From Limnohabitans sp. (GTDB lineage Bacteria; Pseudomonadota; Gammaproteobacteria; Burkholderiales; Burkholderiaceae_C): 55,276 nt of DNA. Numbering within the stretch: position 1 is the stretch's first letter; each line of letters opens with the position of its first letter. Location of the stretch: contig SHXD01000016.1 in NCBI GenBank assembly GCA_009693505.1, positions 1 to 55,276 on the forward strand, given 5' to 3'. Positions 11,001 through 20,592 of the stretch are shown here, piece by piece. Both the position numbers and the translations under genes were made by a program. Below the pieces are notes generated by a model. The model was not told where the DNA came from. It was given only the letters and a program-made list of their open reading frames with translations, and did no database searches.

Positions 11001-12722
11001 CTGGCTCACCTCCAAACGCATGGGTGGGTTCACTTGGTTGATGTCAAGCAAGTTGGGCTTGGGGCCAATGAAAGACACCAATGACATCACGATGGCTTCG
11101 CGAATGGAGTCGATGGGCGGGTTGGTCACTTGCGCAAACAACTGCTTGAAGTAGTTGTAAAGCGGCTTGTTTTTGTCTGACAAAACAGCCAAGGGGCTGT
11201 CATTGCCCATGGAGCCCAAGGCCTCTTCACCGGCTTGCGCCATGGGGGCCAACAAGAACTTGATGTCTTCTTGGGTGGTGCCAAAGGCTTGCTGCAAGTC
11301 GAGCAATGATTCGTTGGACACAGGCGCGATGGCCGTGGACTCTTTCACGTCATCCAACTTGATGCGCAAGTTTTCAATCCACTGCTTGTAGGGCTTGCTG
11401 CTGGCCAAGTTCGACTTCAATTCTTCGTCGTCGATCATGCGGCCTTGTTCCAAATCGATCAGGAACATCTTGCCGGGTTGAAGGCGCCATTTGCGGACAA
11501 TTTTACTTTCTGGAATGGGCAACACGCCGGTCTCTGACCCCATGATCACCATGTCATCGTCGGTGATGCAATAGCGTGAAGGGCGCAAGCCATTGCGGTC
11601 CAAGGTGGCACCAATTTGGCGGCCATCGGTGAACACAATCGATGCAGGACCATCCCATGGCTCGAGCATGGCAGCGTGGTATTCGTAGAACGCTTTGCGG
11701 CGCTCGTCCATGGTGTTGTGGTTTTCCCAGGGTTCTGGAATCATCATCATCACGGCTTGGCTGATGGGGTAGCCAGCCATGGTGAGCAACTCTAAACAGT
11801 TGTCAAAGGTGGCAGTGTCGGATTGGCCGGCAAAGCTGATGGGGTAAAGCTTTTGCAAGTCGTCGCCAAGCACGGGCGAAGACATCACGCCTTCGCGCGC
11901 CTTCATCCAGTTGTAGTTGCCCTTGACGGTGTTGATCTCTCCGTTGTGCGCTACATAGCGGTAAGGGTGCGCCAAGGGCCACTCTGGGAATGTGTTGGTT
12001 GAGAAGCGTTGGTGCACCAAGCCGAGTGCTGACACACAACGCTCGTCTTGCAAGTCAAGGTAGTAGGTGCCCACTTGATCGGCCAGAAGCAAGCCTTTGT
12101 AAACCACAGTACGGCTTGACATGCTGGGAATGTAGTACTCGTTGCTGTGTTTCAAATGCAGGTTTTGAATGGCAGCACTGGCTGTCTTCCGAATGACGTA
12201 GAGCTTGCGCTCCAAAGCGTCTTGCACAATCACATCGGCACCGCGGCCTATGAAGATTTGTTTCAAAACTGGTTCTTTTTCTCGCACCGTGGGCGACATG
12301 GGCATGTCGCGGTTCACTGGCACATCGCGCCAGCCAATCACCACTTGACCTTCAGCTTTGACAGCGCGCTCAAGCTCTTGTTCGCAAGCCATGCGGGAGG
12401 CATGTTCCTTAGGCAAAAACACCATGCCCACGCCGTACTCACCTTGCGAAGGCAATGTCACACCTTGCTTGGCCATCTCTTCTCTGTAAAGCGCATCGGG
12501 CAACTGAATCAAGATACCCGCACCGTCGCCCATCAACTTGTCGGCACCCACAGCACCCCGGTGGTCCAAGTTCTCGAGAATCTTCAGTGCCTGCGTGACG
12601 ATGGCATGCGTTTTAGCGCCTTTAATGTGGGCCACAAAGCCCACACCACAAGAGTCGTGTTCTTGAGAAGGGTCATACAGACCGTTTTCTTGCAAAGCTA
12701 ATTTTTCGGCAGCCGAAGTCAT
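8010..12722 (-). CDS. gltB: Glutamate synthase (NADPH) large subunit
   Basis: Alpha subunit of glutamate synthase: makes two glutamates from glutamine and 2-oxoglutarate. 1570 residues, slightly longer than E. coli GltB. Order of domains: short propeptide, then the class II amidotransferase with nucleophile Cys25 in HDSCGVGF; a central domain; the FMN-binding synthase domain with [10 protein letters not shown] and [10 protein letters not shown]; a [3Fe-4S] cluster at [15 protein letters not shown]; and the C-terminal beta-helix (GXXG repeats such as [17 protein letters not shown]). An AGGAG site lies six bases before the ATG at 12722. Together with gltD this is the main nitrogen-assimilation route with glutamine synthetase. 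Confidence 0.97.
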   Translation of the reverse strand: MTSAAEKLALQENGLYDPSQEHDSCGVGFVAHIKGAKTHAIVTQALKILENLDHRGAVGADKLMGDGAGILIQLPDALYREEMAKQGVTLPSQGEYGVGMVFLPKEHASRMACEQELERAVKAEGQVVIGWRDVPVNRDMPMSPTVREKEPVLKQIFIGRGADVIVQDALERKLYVIRKTASAAIQNLHLKHSNEYYIPSMSSRTVVYKGLLLADQVGTYYLDLQDERCVSALGLVHQRFSTNTFPEWPLAHPYRYVAHNGEINTVKGNYNWMKAREGVMSSPVLGDDLQKLYPISFAGQSDTATFDNCLELLTMAGYPISQAVMMMIPEPWENHNTMDERRKAFYEYHAAMLEPWDGPASIVFTDGRQIGATLDRNGLRPSRYCITDDDMVIMGSETGVLPIPESKIVRKWRLQPGKMFLIDLEQGRMIDDEELKSNLASSKPYKQWIENLRIKLDDVKESTAIAPVSNESLLDLQQAFGTTQEDIKFLLAPMAQAGEEALGSMGNDSPLAVLSDKNKPLYNYFKQLFAQVTNPPIDSIREAIVMSLVSFIGPKPNLLDINQVNPPMRLEVSQPVLDFSDMAKLRNIAQSTQGKFKSATLDITYPSAWGSEGVEAKLASLCAEAVDAIKGGHNILIISDRGVSPTQVAIPALLALSAIHQHLVREGLRTTAGLVVETGTAREVHHFAVLAGYGAEAVHPYLAMETLQALHKELPGDLSADKAISNYVKAVGKGLSKIMSKMGVSTYMSYCGAQLFEAIGINSETVNKYFTGTPTRVQGIGIFEIAEETLRMHKAAFGNDPVLATMLDAGGEYAWRARGEEHMWTPDAIAKLQHSTRANNWTTYKEYAQIINDQTKRQMTLRGLFEFKIDPAKAISVDEVEPASEIVKRFATGAMSLGSISTEAHATLAVAMNRIGGKSNTGEGGEDSARYRNELKGIPIKKGETLKSVIGDKEVEVDMPLEAGDSLRSKIKQVASGRFGVTAEYLHSADQIQIKMAQGAKPGEGGQLPGGKVSEYIGKLRHSVPGVGLISPPPHHDIYSIEDLAQLIHDLKNVAPHSDISVKLVSEIGVGTIAAGVAKCKSDHVVIAGHDGGTGASPWSSIKHAGSPWEIGLAETQQTLVLNRLRGRIRVQADGQMKTGRDVAVGALLGADEFGFATAPLVVEGCIMMRKCHLNTCPVGVATQDPALRKKFSGKPEHVVNYFFFIAEEVRQIMAQLGIKKFDDMIGRADLLDTRKGIEHWKSSGLDFSRLLAVPDVPADVPRRHMDVQDHGLDKALDNILIAKSRAAIDQGEKVQFMEVARNVNRSVGAMLSGAVTKVHPEGLPDDTIRIQLEGTGGQSFGAFVAKGITLYLIGEANDYTGKGLSGGRIVVRPSLEFRGVASQNIIVGNTVMYGATTGEAFFAGVGGERFAVRLSGATAVVEGTGDHGCEYMTGGTVAVLGKTGRNFAAGMSGGIAYVYDEDGQFASRCNTAMVSMEKVLTVAEQEAAIERNVWHRDQADETQLRKLLEDHHKWTGSQRARELLDNWAQSRLKFVKVFPNEYKRALGEINARKEAAIAKAKSTDTVAAS

Positions 12723-12789
12723 GGCGCACTCCTAGAGATATTTCACGGGAATACGAGCTTATTGCATTGCACCAAAAATGCCAAGAAAA

Positions 12790-12817
12790 TTAATTGGGGT
12801 CAGATCAACATTAATTT
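12790..12817 (+). repeat. RAYT-associated repeat, copy A
   Basis: A short element with TTAATTGGGGTCAGA and a closing ATTAATTT. An 8-bp perfect inverted repeat (AAATTAAT at 12787-12794, ATTAATTT at 12810-12817) encloses the GGGGTCAGA core. It lies 3' of the RAYT gene in the gap to gltB, in direct orientation to copy B and inverted to copy C. Confidence 0.85.
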
Positions 12818-12837
12818 GATCTATTTCAAAAAATAAA

Positions 12838-12860
12838 TTAATTGGGGTCAGATCAAAATT
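12838..12860 (+). repeat. RAYT-associated repeat, copy B (partial)
   Basis: Direct repeat of copy A: 19 bases from TTAATTGGGG to CAGATCAA are identical, after which the sequence diverges and the closing half of the palindrome is lost. The offset from copy A is 48 bases. Confidence 0.8.
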
Positions 12861-12901
12861 GACGTAAAAATAATCAATAAGTACCAAATTTTTATTAAAA
12901 T

Positions 12902-13600
12902 TTAAGGTTTTGGGAGCTTTTTGAAAGGTCTGCCGGCCTTTTGCGGCAGGATTTGACGTAGGGTGCTCTTTTCCAATGACGTTAAAAAATCAGGGCGCCC
13001 CACCACGCGCCCCTTCAGGGCCGACTCGGTCAGGTCTTTTTGAGTGGCCGCAGACAAACCTCCAGCCACAAATTCGGCGTATGCTGCCTCCCTGGCAAAG
13101 GGCGTATTGCCCAAGCCCCAATAAAGTGCGTGTGGCGTCACCAATTTGTCGATATTTTGACCCGCCAGGTGTTTGTAGCTCGACCAGCCAAAGTCCTCAG
13201 CCGATTCGGCCACCCCTGCCCTGACTGGGTTCAAGTCAATGTAGGCCATGCACGTGAGGAGGTAGGCTTCAGAATCAATCAGCGAGGATTTGTAGCGCCC
13301 TTCCCAGAGTGTGCCGCTTCTGTTGTGGCGCTTGTTGAAGTAGCGCACATAACTCCTCCCCACCGATTGCATCATCAAAGACATTGCTTCATCGCTGGGC
13401 GGCGTAAGCAACATGTGAAAGTGATTGTCGAGCAACACGTAGGCGTTGACAGCCACTTTGTGACGTTGCGACTCTTCTAGCCACAGGCTGTAAAGCATTC
13501 TTCGATCGGTCTCGTCCAGCACGATGGGCTGACGATTGTTACCCCGCTGAATCACATGATGCGGGTAACCTGGAAGGGCTAAACGGGGTTGGCGGGCCAT
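12902..13600 (-). CDS. REP-associated tyrosine transposase (RAYT, Y1/IS200-like HUH family)
   Basis: A 232-residue single-strand DNA transposase-like protein. The HUH motif is H60-F-H62 in LLDNHFHMLLTP. The candidate catalytic tyrosine lies in GRSYVRYFN (Tyr84 or Tyr87); the LWEGRYKSSLI and YIDLNPVRAG segments are typical of RAYTs (TnpA_REP). These proteins are single-copy, vertically inherited relatives of IS200/IS605 transposases that act on palindromic REP sequences rather than moving their own gene. Context fits: copies A and B of a GGGGTCAGA repeat lie 3' and inverted copy C lies 5' of the gene. The ATG at 13600 is the start. No target-site duplication is evident. Confidence 0.9.
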   Translation of the reverse strand: MARQPRLALPGYPHHVIQRGNNRQPIVLDETDRRMLYSLWLEESQRHKVAVNAYVLLDNHFHMLLTPPSDEAMSLMMQSVGRSYVRYFNKRHNRSGTLWEGRYKSSLIDSEAYLLTCMAYIDLNPVRAGVAESAEDFGWSSYKHLAGQNIDKLVTPHALYWGLGNTPFAREAAYAEFVAGGLSAATQKDLTESALKGRVVGRPDFLTSLEKSTLRQILPQKAGRPFKKLPKP

Positions 13601-13620
13601 GCCTGAATGCTAACCCGAAA

Positions 13621-13648
13621 GAAATTAATGTTGATCTGACCCCATTAA
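13621..13648 (-). repeat. RAYT-associated repeat, copy C (inverted)
   Basis: The reverse complement matches copy A over its length except for one missing T (TTAATGGGG instead of TTAATTGGGG). It lies immediately 5' of the RAYT gene and contains the TAA stop codon of the methyltransferase gene at 13645-13647, so the element abuts or has replaced the end of that gene. Confidence 0.85.
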
Positions 13649-14571
13649 GGGTAACGCGATGCAAGGGTTTGCTGGAGCCCGAATTCGGTCAGGAGGGACT
13701 GGAGGTGGTCGGCGGCACCTTGTTTGGGGCGGCCGGTGTAGTGGGCCAGGATGAGTTCGTTTTTCAGGCTGTGTTCCCAGCCCACCAGTTCGGTGACTGT
13801 GACGGTGTAGCCTTTGGATTCGAGGTACAGGCAGCGAAGCACATTGGTGAGTTGGCTGCCTATTTCGCGTGTGTGCAACGGGTGGCGCCAGAGTTCGGCC
13901 AAGGGGGTGCGCGACAAGTTGAGGGCTTTGTTTTGGCGCAATTTAGCGGCCACTTCCGCTTGGCAACAAGGTACCAAGACCATGGCGCGGGCTTTTTTCA
14001 GAAGGCCAAACGCGATGGCGTCGTCGGTGGCGGTGTCGCAGGCATGCAGTGCGGTGACCACATCGATGTGCGAGGGCATGAGGTCAGACTGCGATGACTC
14101 GGCCACGGAGGTGTTCAAAAAGACCATGCGCTGAAAGTCCAAGCGCTTCGCCAAAGCACGCGAGGCTTCGACCAATTTAGAGCGCGTTTCAATGCCGTAA
14201 ATATGGCCTTGCGACATCTGCTTGAAAAACAAGTCGTAGACGATGAACCCCAAATACGATTTGCCAGCACCGTGGTCTGCAAGTGACAAACCCTTTGGCC
14301 GCACGTCGTCAAGAGCCGGCTGAGAAACAGACAACTTCAAGTCCTTGGCTGCATCTTCTTTTGACAACTCTTTCAAAATCTTTTCTATGAACTGAAACAG
14401 ATGCAGCACCTGTTTCAATTTGCGACGTGAGTCTTGATTGAGCTTGCCCTCACGCGTGAGGATGTGCAGCTCTTTGAGCAATTCAATAGACTGCCCTGGC
14501 CGCAAATCTAAATCCAATGGCTTGGGTTCTGTCGATTTTGAATTAACTGGATTTTTTTTCATCAGACTCAT
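13645..14571 (-). CDS. SAM-dependent methyltransferase-like protein
   Basis: A 308-residue protein with a Rossmann methyltransferase core in its middle. LADHGAGKSYLGFIVYDLF (near residue 95) is motif I; YGIETRSKLVEA supplies the acidic residue after strand 2; ALHACDTATDDAI and VLVPCCQAEV are hallmarks of the Methyltransf_32 group (GSTCD/METTL25-like). The first 30 residues are basic and low in structure. Substrate is unknown; RNA or protein methylation is possible. The start is ATG 14571 or ATG 14562, both overlapping the end of the DUF1415 gene. The stop codon lies inside repeat copy C. Confidence 0.78.
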   Translation of the reverse strand: MSLMKKNPVNSKSTEPKPLDLDLRPGQSIELLKELHILTREGKLNQDSRRKLKQVLHLFQFIEKILKELSKEDAAKDLKLSVSQPALDDVRPKGLSLADHGAGKSYLGFIVYDLFFKQMSQGHIYGIETRSKLVEASRALAKRLDFQRMVFLNTSVAESSQSDLMPSHIDVVTALHACDTATDDAIAFGLLKKARAMVLVPCCQAEVAAKLRQNKALNLSRTPLAELWRHPLHTREIGSQLTNVLRCLYLESKGYTVTVTELVGWEHSLKNELILAHYTGRPKQGAADHLQSLLTEFGLQQTLASRYP

Positions 14572-15178
14572 TCTGCGGCAAAGTGGACCCCACTTTTAAG
14601 GCTTTCCATCCATCCAAACCCAATTGGCTCAAGGTGGCCATGTTGGCATCAAAAATAGCTTCCGCCTCAGGAAACGCAGCCACTGCTCGGTCAATGCTGA
14701 CCTCCCGAATCAAATGCAAAGTGGGGTATGGCGATCGGTTGGTGAAATTGGTGATGTCGTTTTCATCGGTGCCCGCAAATTGGTAGTGCGGATGAAAACT
14801 GGCGATTTGAATCTCGCCTTTCAAATGGAGTGCCAACAAACAGTCGTCTGCCACATTTAAAAAATCGTTGTAATCGTAAAAATCTTGCAACAAGTTTTGA
14901 ACCACCAATAAGGTGGTGTCCCGCACAGATGCATCTAGCGCCACGAGATCTTTTAACGCTTGCAGCAAGTCGTCGCGCAAAGCTTCCAATGTGGCGGCCG
15001 CACTGACTGTGCAATGCACTTGCCCCTTCACATAAACCGATTTGGCAAAAGGACACAAATTCAAACCAATGACCGCTCGCTCTAACCAGCGCAAAGTATC
15101 TTGCACCATGAGATTTTCTGGCGTGGCTTTCAATGAAGTGTTATTTGAAGACATTGAAACTGTTGTTTGAAATTTCAT
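14543..15178 (-). CDS. DUF1415 family protein
   Basis: About 211 residues, recognised as the DUF1415 family by TLRWLERAVIGLNLCPFAK near the N-terminus, an FLNVADDCL segment, and the HPHYQFAGT...NRSPYPTLHLIRE block in the C-terminal half. No enzymatic function is established. The start at ATG 15178 overlaps the MFS gene stop as ATGA; an open frame continues upstream but lies inside the MFS gene and is not needed. The 3' end overlaps the methyltransferase start by 29 bp. Conserved Cys and His residues hint at metal or redox chemistry, which is speculation. Confidence 0.82.
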   Translation of the reverse strand: MKFQTTVSMSSNNTSLKATPENLMVQDTLRWLERAVIGLNLCPFAKSVYVKGQVHCTVSAAATLEALRDDLLQALKDLVALDASVRDTTLLVVQNLLQDFYDYNDFLNVADDCLLALHLKGEIQIASFHPHYQFAGTDENDITNFTNRSPYPTLHLIREVSIDRAVAAFPEAEAIFDANMATLSQLGLDGWKALKVGSTLPQNESDEKKSS

Positions 15179-16422
15179 GAAGCCACACTTTGTTGACTCA
15201 AAGTTCGCGCAATCAAGATGGACAGCAAACCGCCTAGAACACAACACAGACCTGTCGCTAACCAAGTCCATTGCCAACCACCTACTTGCGACGCAAGCCA
15301 AGCCACCACAGGCGGCCCTGTAAACTGCCCCGCCGCTGAGCCTTGCTGCATCCATCCCACCGTGGCAGACACATTGCGTTCATGCGGCGCCAAACGAACT
15401 GCCAAAGAAAATAAAGTGCCAGGAACCAAGCCACCACAGGCTGAAAAAAGCAACACGCCTGCATAGCGCAACCATGGCCAGCTTTGGGTGAACGCTGCAA
15501 ACGCCAAAAAAGCGCCAGTCCCCATTGCCAAAAATCCCAAGGCCAACAACACGCTGGGATGAATACCCTTTTGCAACAAACGTCCTGAGGCCATGTTGCC
15601 CAACATGTTGACAGCCGCCGCCGCCGCCGTTAACAAGCCCAAAGTGGAACCCAACAAACCGGCCTGAGTGTAGATAGAAGGCAAGAAACCCACCACCGCC
15701 AGCCACTGGCCAGAATACATGGCAAAGCAAAGTGCAACCCACCACGGCCCTGGCGCTGAAAGCGTTTCACGCAATCTTTGGGTCCAAGCCACCGCTTTAA
15801 CTGACGAAGCATGTTCAGGCTCAGGACCAGAGGAAGTTGAAACATCTGCAGGTACCAGACGCCATAAAACAAAGGCCATGGCCCAAGATAAAAAAGCAAA
15901 CAATAGCCACCAGGTACGCCATCCAAACTCAGGCAACCACAAAGGACCCGCTAACAAGGTCAGGGATGTGCCCGCAGGCATATAAGCCCCCCAATAGCCC
16001 AACAACTTTCGCAAATGGTGTTCGCTGACCAACTTGCGAATGAGCCCGGGTGCGGGCAAAGTGACCCCTAAGAATCCAAAACCTTCAATGGCACGCCACA
16101 CCATGAGGGAGGTAGCGCTTTCTGAGGCAGCACCCATGGCACTGGCCACACCCAAGATGACCAAGCCCGACAGCATGCTGCGCTTAAGGCCGAAGCCATC
16201 GGCAGACAAACCCACAGCGAGGGCCAAGCTCATGCCCGCCAGTTGCACCAAGGACAACAAGAAGCCCGCTTGCATCAAACTCAATCCCAAAGTTTGACTC
16301 AACTCTGGCAAAGCAGGCGGCAGTTTTCCAATTTGCAATGCAGCCACCAAACCAGAGAATATCACGCAGTAAGCAGCCCCTGAAGAGAAAGACTTCTCTG
16401 AAACTGCGGAGGAACTTGTCAT
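15175..16422 (-). CDS. MFS transporter (CynX/NimT-like)
   Basis: A 415-residue major facilitator with about twelve transmembrane helices. Features: LPPALPELSQTLGLSLMQAGFLLS at the start, the loop 2-3 region ALAVGLSADGFGLKRSML (motif A-like, with DGFGLKR), and a central cytoplasmic loop near residues 195-215. It resembles the CP/NimT transporters for cyanate, nitroimidazole or small acids, but substrate cannot be deduced. ATG 16422 overlaps the dGTPase stop as ATGA, and its own stop overlaps the DUF1415 start, so it is embedded in a coupled operon. Confidence 0.85.
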   Translation of the reverse strand: MTSSSAVSEKSFSSGAAYCVIFSGLVAALQIGKLPPALPELSQTLGLSLMQAGFLLSLVQLAGMSLALAVGLSADGFGLKRSMLSGLVILGVASAMGAASESATSLMVWRAIEGFGFLGVTLPAPGLIRKLVSEHHLRKLLGYWGAYMPAGTSLTLLAGPLWLPEFGWRTWWLLFAFLSWAMAFVLWRLVPADVSTSSGPEPEHASSVKAVAWTQRLRETLSAPGPWWVALCFAMYSGQWLAVVGFLPSIYTQAGLLGSTLGLLTAAAAAVNMLGNMASGRLLQKGIHPSVLLALGFLAMGTGAFLAFAAFTQSWPWLRYAGVLLFSACGGLVPGTLFSLAVRLAPHERNVSATVGWMQQGSAAGQFTGPPVVAWLASQVGGWQWTWLATGLCCVLGGLLSILIARTLSQQSVAS

Positions 16423-17558
16423 GCTAGCAATCGACGACCCGTCAAGCGTTCGTGCTCCCGCGCAGCAAAGCGATCGGTCATGCCCGCAATGTAGTCGGCC
16501 ACTGAGCGGGGCGTTTCTTCGCGCGCAGCAAAATCAGAGGACATTTCTTGAGGGCTGCTGAGGTAAGCAGAAAACAACTCGCGCACCACCACCTGGGCTT
16601 GGGTCGTGGTCTCCATCACTTGGGGATGCCGATACAAATGCTTGAACAAAAATGATTTCATGACTTGAACTTGTTCCGCCATGGGCTCCCCAAATGTCAC
16701 CAGAGGCCCTGCAAGCCTTGCCTGGTCTGCATGGTGAGGGGCATGCAATAGCAAATTAGCACGCGTGGTGTCAATGACATCGTAGACCTGATCGCTGAGC
16801 ATGCGGCGAATGGTTTCGTACAACAATCGTCTGGATTTGGAAGCATCTTCCAAACTTGGATGCTGCTGCAGCGTCAAAATTTTGTAGTGCTCAAACAAAG
16901 GCACTTCTGCCATTTGCGACAAGCTTAGCAACCCTGATCGCACCCCATCGTCAATGTCATGCGCGTTGTAGGCAATGGCATCGGCCAAGTTGCAAAGCTG
17001 CGCTTCCAAACTAGGCTGGGTACCATCTAAGAATCGTTTGGCCACACCGCCAGGTTCTTCAGCCTCTATAAATAACGCATTGCGCCTGGCGCAATGTTTC
17101 AAAATGCCCTCACGCGTTTCGAAGGTGAGGTTCAAGCCATCAAAGTCTGGATAACGTTCTTCCAAATAATCAACCACACGCAGGCTTTGCAAGTTGTGCT
17201 CGAACCCACCAAACTCTTGCATACACTCATTCAGGGCATCCTGACCTGCATGGCCAAAGGGTGTGTGCCCTAAGTCATGGGCCAGCGCCACAGCCTCAAC
17301 CAAATCTTCGTTCAGTCCCAATGCACGGGCAATGGAACGTCCTAGCTGAGCCACCTCTAAAGAATGAGTCAGGCGGGTGCGAAATAAATCACCTTCGTGA
17401 TTTAAAAAAACCTGCGTTTTATAGACCAGCCGGCGAAAAGCCGTCGAGTGGACGATACGGTCTCGATCACGCTGGAAGTCATTGCGCGTTGGGGCCGGCG
17501 CTTCAGCATGTCGCCGACCACGCGAGTTTTCAGCAAAGCAGGCGTAGATTTCAAGCAC
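16419..17558 (-). CDS. dgt: Deoxyguanosinetriphosphate triphosphohydrolase-like protein
   Basis: HD-superfamily dNTP triphosphohydrolase, 379 residues, hydrolysing dNTPs to deoxynucleoside and triphosphate. Metal ligands are visible: His65 in [10 protein letters not shown], His94-Asp95 in [13 protein letters not shown], plus His98 and His103, and a later Asp in [33 protein letters not shown] is the usual N-terminal block. Length matches the short type-2 dGTPase-like subfamily. The start is a GTG at 17558, overlapping the aroB stop by 8 bp. aroB-dgt adjacency is widely conserved in Burkholderiales, often followed by gltB as here. Confidence 0.92.
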   Translation of the reverse strand: MLEIYACFAENSRGRRHAEAPAPTRNDFQRDRDRIVHSTAFRRLVYKTQVFLNHEGDLFRTRLTHSLEVAQLGRSIARALGLNEDLVEAVALAHDLGHTPFGHAGQDALNECMQEFGGFEHNLQSLRVVDYLEERYPDFDGLNLTFETREGILKHCARRNALFIEAEEPGGVAKRFLDGTQPSLEAQLCNLADAIAYNAHDIDDGVRSGLLSLSQMAEVPLFEHYKILTLQQHPSLEDASKSRRLLYETIRRMLSDQVYDVIDTTRANLLLHAPHHADQARLAGPLVTFGEPMAEQVQVMKSFLFKHLYRHPQVMETTTQAQVVVRELFSAYLSSPQEMSSDFAAREETPRSVADYIAGMTDRFAAREHERLTGRRLLA

Positions 17559-18663
17559 AGCAACGGTCTATCACAGCACGCACCATGGCTTCAGGTGCAG
17601 CACTGACACGGGCCTTGCCAGGGCCATCCATCAATACGAATTGAATGTCGCCCGCCACAGATTTTTTATCATGCAGCATGAGTGCAAGGTAGTGGCCCGC
17701 ATTGTCTTGTGCTTTCAGCACAGGGCCTTTGATGGGCAAACCAGCGCGCTCAATGAGGTCTGTCAAACGCTTGACAAAAGCAACATCGATCAAGCCCATG
17801 TCGGCCGACAAATTGGCGGCCATGACCATGCCACAACCCACCGCCTCGCCGTGCAACCACTTACCAAAACCTAGGCCTGCTTCAATGGCGTGGCCAAACG
17901 TGTGGCCAAAATTCAAAATGGCCCGTAAACCTGACTCTCGCTCATCTTGCCCCACCACGAAAGCTTTGATTTCACAACTGCGCTTCACAGCATAGGCCAT
18001 GGCCTGCGTTTCGCAGGCTTTTAAGGCTGCCATGTTGGCGTCAATCCAATCAAAAAATGCCATGTCAGCGATAGGGCCGTATTTGATGATTTCGGCCAGT
18101 CCGGCGCTGAGTTCGCGTGCTGGCAAAGTTTTTAAAACACCCAAATCGCACACCACACGCTGCGGTTGGTAAAACGCGCCAACCATGTTCTTGCCCATCG
18201 GGTGATTGATGGCCGTTTTGCCGCCCACCGACGAGTCGACTTGCGCCAGTAGCGTTGTGGGCACTTGAACAAAGGGCACCCCTCGCATGAAACTGGCGGC
18301 AGCAAAGCCCGCCATATCGCCGACAACACCACCACCCAATGCAAACAAAACTGTTTTGCGATCGCACGCACGGCCGAGCAAGGTGTCAAAAATAAGATTG
18401 AGTGTGACCCAGTCTTTGTGTGCCTCGCCGTCTGGTAACTGAACACTGTGAATTTGTTTGTAATGGCCCGAGAGCGCCTGCCGCAAGGCGGATTCATAAA
18501 GCGGTGATACCGTGGTGTTGGTCACAATCAAGGCGGCAGCAGCTTTGGGCAATTGGCCGTAGGTGCCGGCTTGCCCTAATAAATTTTCACCAATCAAAAT
18601 ATCGTAACTTCTGTCAGCCAAATTAATTCGGACAGTTTCAACGTGATGATTCAATGTGTTCAT
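17551..18663 (-). CDS. aroB: 3-dehydroquinate synthase
   Basis: Converts DAHP to 3-dehydroquinate in the shikimate pathway; 370 residues. NAD-binding and active-site motifs are intact: [37 protein letters not shown], and zinc ligands in [12 protein letters not shown] (Glu), [11 protein letters not shown] (His) and WLHGEAVG (His). The ATG at 18663 overlaps the aroK stop as ATGA. The aroKB pair following pilQ is the classical proteobacterial order. Confidence 0.96.
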   Translation of the reverse strand: MNTLNHHVETVRINLADRSYDILIGENLLGQAGTYGQLPKAAAALIVTNTTVSPLYESALRQALSGHYKQIHSVQLPDGEAHKDWVTLNLIFDTLLGRACDRKTVLFALGGGVVGDMAGFAAASFMRGVPFVQVPTTLLAQVDSSVGGKTAINHPMGKNMVGAFYQPQRVVCDLGVLKTLPARELSAGLAEIIKYGPIADMAFFDWIDANMAALKACETQAMAYAVKRSCEIKAFVVGQDERESGLRAILNFGHTFGHAIEAGLGFGKWLHGEAVGCGMVMAANLSADMGLIDVAFVKRLTDLIERAGLPIKGPVLKAQDNAGHYLALMLHDKKSVAGDIQFVLMDGPGKARVSAAPEAMVRAVIDRCCA

Positions 18664-19208
18664 GTTCGGCTTGGGTTAGCGTTTGCAGGGTGCGTGTCAA
18701 AACCATCGAGGTCTAACTCTGCAATGATGGTGTTGAGCAATCTTTTGATGCTGGGTCGTCCTGTTTCAAAAACTAAATGCGCTGTCTCGCGGTAAAGAGG
18801 ATCGCGCTCATTAAACAAAGCTCTCAACTTTTCTTGCGGATCGTTGACTTGCAATAGCGGCCTTTGCATATCGTGCTTCAGTCTTCTGAAAACTTCTTCA
18901 GGCGTTGAACGCAAATAAACCACCTTACCTCGCGTGTGCAAATTTTGCCGATTGAGGGGCCGAAGCACTGAGCCACCACCTGTTGACAGCACACCGTGGT
19001 GGTACTTGCTTAAATCGTCAAGAACGTTTTGCTCAATGTCACGAAAACGCTCTTCACCTTCACGGTCAAAAAACTCTCGAATCGAACAACCTAAACGTTG
19101 CTCGATGACAGTGTCTGAATCCAAAAAAGGCAAGCCGAGTCGACGCCCCATCTGTCTGCCGATGGTCGTTTTGCCAGATCCCGGGAGGCCAACAAAAATA
19201 ATGAGCAA
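18660..19208 (-). CDS. aroK: Shikimate kinase
   Basis: Phosphorylates shikimate with ATP; about 182 residues. Walker [10 protein letters not shown], the shikimate-binding DSDTVIEQ, the STGGGSVLR loop, and the LID region [15 protein letters not shown] are all visible. The start is uncertain: a TTG at 19208 gives the usual family N-terminus (GLPGSGKT at about residue 7), while the same frame is open to a TTG at 19241 that would overlap pilQ. Neither has a good Shine-Dalgarno site, although a GGAGG lies at about 19234-19238 inside the pilQ end. Translation may depend on coupling to pilQ. Confidence 0.93.
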   Translation of the reverse strand: MLIIFVGLPGSGKTTIGRQMGRRLGLPFLDSDTVIEQRLGCSIREFFDREGEERFRDIEQNVLDDLSKYHHGVLSTGGGSVLRPLNRQNLHTRGKVVYLRSTPEEVFRRLKHDMQRPLLQVNDPQEKLRALFNERDPLYRETAHLVFETGRPSIKRLLNTIIAELDLDGFDTHPANANPSRT

Positions 19209-19218
19209 AAGTAGAAAC

Positions 19219-20592
19219 TTAAGGAAGGATTGAGCCTCCAAGTGTATTCGAGGGCGTAGGGCTTAGGTTTTCAGCCAGTACCCTGGGAGTCACAAAAATC
19301 AACATTTCCGTTTTTCGTTGCGTTGATTGCTGGTTTTTAAACAGCCAACCCAGCCCCGGCAGGCTGCCAAGCCAAGGCAATTGAGCCACATCGTCCTTGT
19401 CGGCCGCCTCCAAAATACCGCCAATGACCACTGTTCCCCCGTTGTCCACTAAGACTTGTGTTTTCACATGCTTGGTGTTGATGGCATAGCCAGCCGCTGT
19501 GATTTGGCCCACACTGTCTTTGGAAATGTCCAATTCAAGCACAACGGCCCCCTCTGGCGTGATTTGGGGTGTGACTTCCAACTTCAAGTTGGCCTTGCGA
19601 AAGGCAACAGACGCGGCGCCATTGCCATTGCTCACTTGGTACGGTAACTCGGTGCCTTGTTCAATCAGAGCCTTGGTTTGATCGGCTGTGACCACCCTTG
19701 GGCTGGCCACCACTTTGCCCTTGCCATCGGCTTCAAGTGCAGAAATTTCGAGGTTTAAAAATTGATTGGCTGCTGCGTTGAACAGTGAAATGGCAAAACT
19801 AGGTGGCGGATAAATGGTTTGACCGGCTGAACCTGCAGGCAAATTCAAGGCAAAGCCAGGTTGAACACCCCCTGTGCTGCCCAGCGCGTGACCACTGATT
19901 GCCATATTCAAGGGTTTGGCATTGGCGGCAAAGGGCGCCGTAAATGGGGCTGCAAAGGCGCCGCCCAAGCGCACACCCAAGGATTTGCCGAACTGCTCTT
20001 CAGCTTCCACTATGCGCGCTTCAATCATCACCTGCCGGACCGGCACATCCAAGCGTTTGATGACCTCTTGCATCTGCTTTAAGTAAACCGGCGTGTCCAA
20101 AAAGAACAATTGATTGGTTCGCGGTTCAGCCATGACGGTGCCTCGCGCACTGAGCCAATGGTGCCCCGAATTCGCAGCGCCACTGCCTGTCAATTGCAAG
20201 CGCTGAACCACGTCCAACGCTTTGGCATATTTCAAAGCAATGGCCAAGGCTTGTAAATTTTCAGGCACTTCTTTTTTAGGCGCAATCCACAAAACGCCGG
20301 CTTGCTGGGTGGCGACCAAATTTTTTGACTGCACAACGACTGCCAAGGCTTCACGCCAAGTCATGTCATTCAAGTGCAAGCTGACTGGCCCGGACACACC
20401 CTCGGCCACAATCAAATTTTGATTGCCCATTTCGGCAAGCGATTGCAGCAAGGCCTTGATCTCGATGTTTTGAAAACGCCACTTCATCTTTTGCTCCAAT
20501 TCCAGGGCGCCAAGCGGTGTCATACAGCACTGAAGTAACACCCATGCGGCCACCCTGATGGCTTGAAGCCTTGGACAATTCAGCGTGCTCAT
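19219..20592 (-). CDS. pilQ: Type IV pilus secretin PilQ (short form)
   Basis: Outer-membrane secretin pore of the type IV pilus, 457 residues with an N-terminal hydrophobic signal. Domains: STN/secretin short domain (WRFQNIEIKALLQSLAEMGN, about residues 38-110), one N-domain (RTNQLFFLDTPVYLKQMQEV, about 150-195), then the secretin domain with SPRVVTADQTKALIEQG, PQITPEGAVVLEL and GGILEAADKDDVAQLPWLG. Typical PilQ is about 700 residues with N-terminal AMIN domains; these are absent. The ATG at 20592 overlaps the previous stop as ATGA; a TTG six codons upstream is not needed. Part of a pilMNOPQ operon. Confidence 0.92.
   Translation of the reverse strand: MSTLNCPRLQAIRVAAWVLLQCCMTPLGALELEQKMKWRFQNIEIKALLQSLAEMGNQNLIVAEGVSGPVSLHLNDMTWREALAVVVQSKNLVATQQAGVLWIAPKKEVPENLQALAIALKYAKALDVVQRLQLTGSGAANSGHHWLSARGTVMAEPRTNQLFFLDTPVYLKQMQEVIKRLDVPVRQVMIEARIVEAEEQFGKSLGVRLGGAFAAPFTAPFAANAKPLNMAISGHALGSTGGVQPGFALNLPAGSAGQTIYPPPSFAISLFNAAANQFLNLEISALEADGKGKVVASPRVVTADQTKALIEQGTELPYQVSNGNGAASVAFRKANLKLEVTPQITPEGAVVLELDISKDSVGQITAAGYAINTKHVKTQVLVDNGGTVVIGGILEAADKDDVAQLPWLGSLPGLGWLFKNQQSTQRKTEMLIFVTPRVLAENLSPTPSNTLGGSILP

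Noticed and set aside
12790..13648. Classical insertion sequence around the RAYT gene
   Set aside because: No target duplication, no second ORF, and the family is typically non-self-mobile; the repeats fit a RAYT/REP relation better.
15179..15355. N-terminal extension of the DUF1415 frame
   Set aside because: It lies within the MFS gene, and the ATGA junction at 15178 gives a natural start with the family N-terminus.
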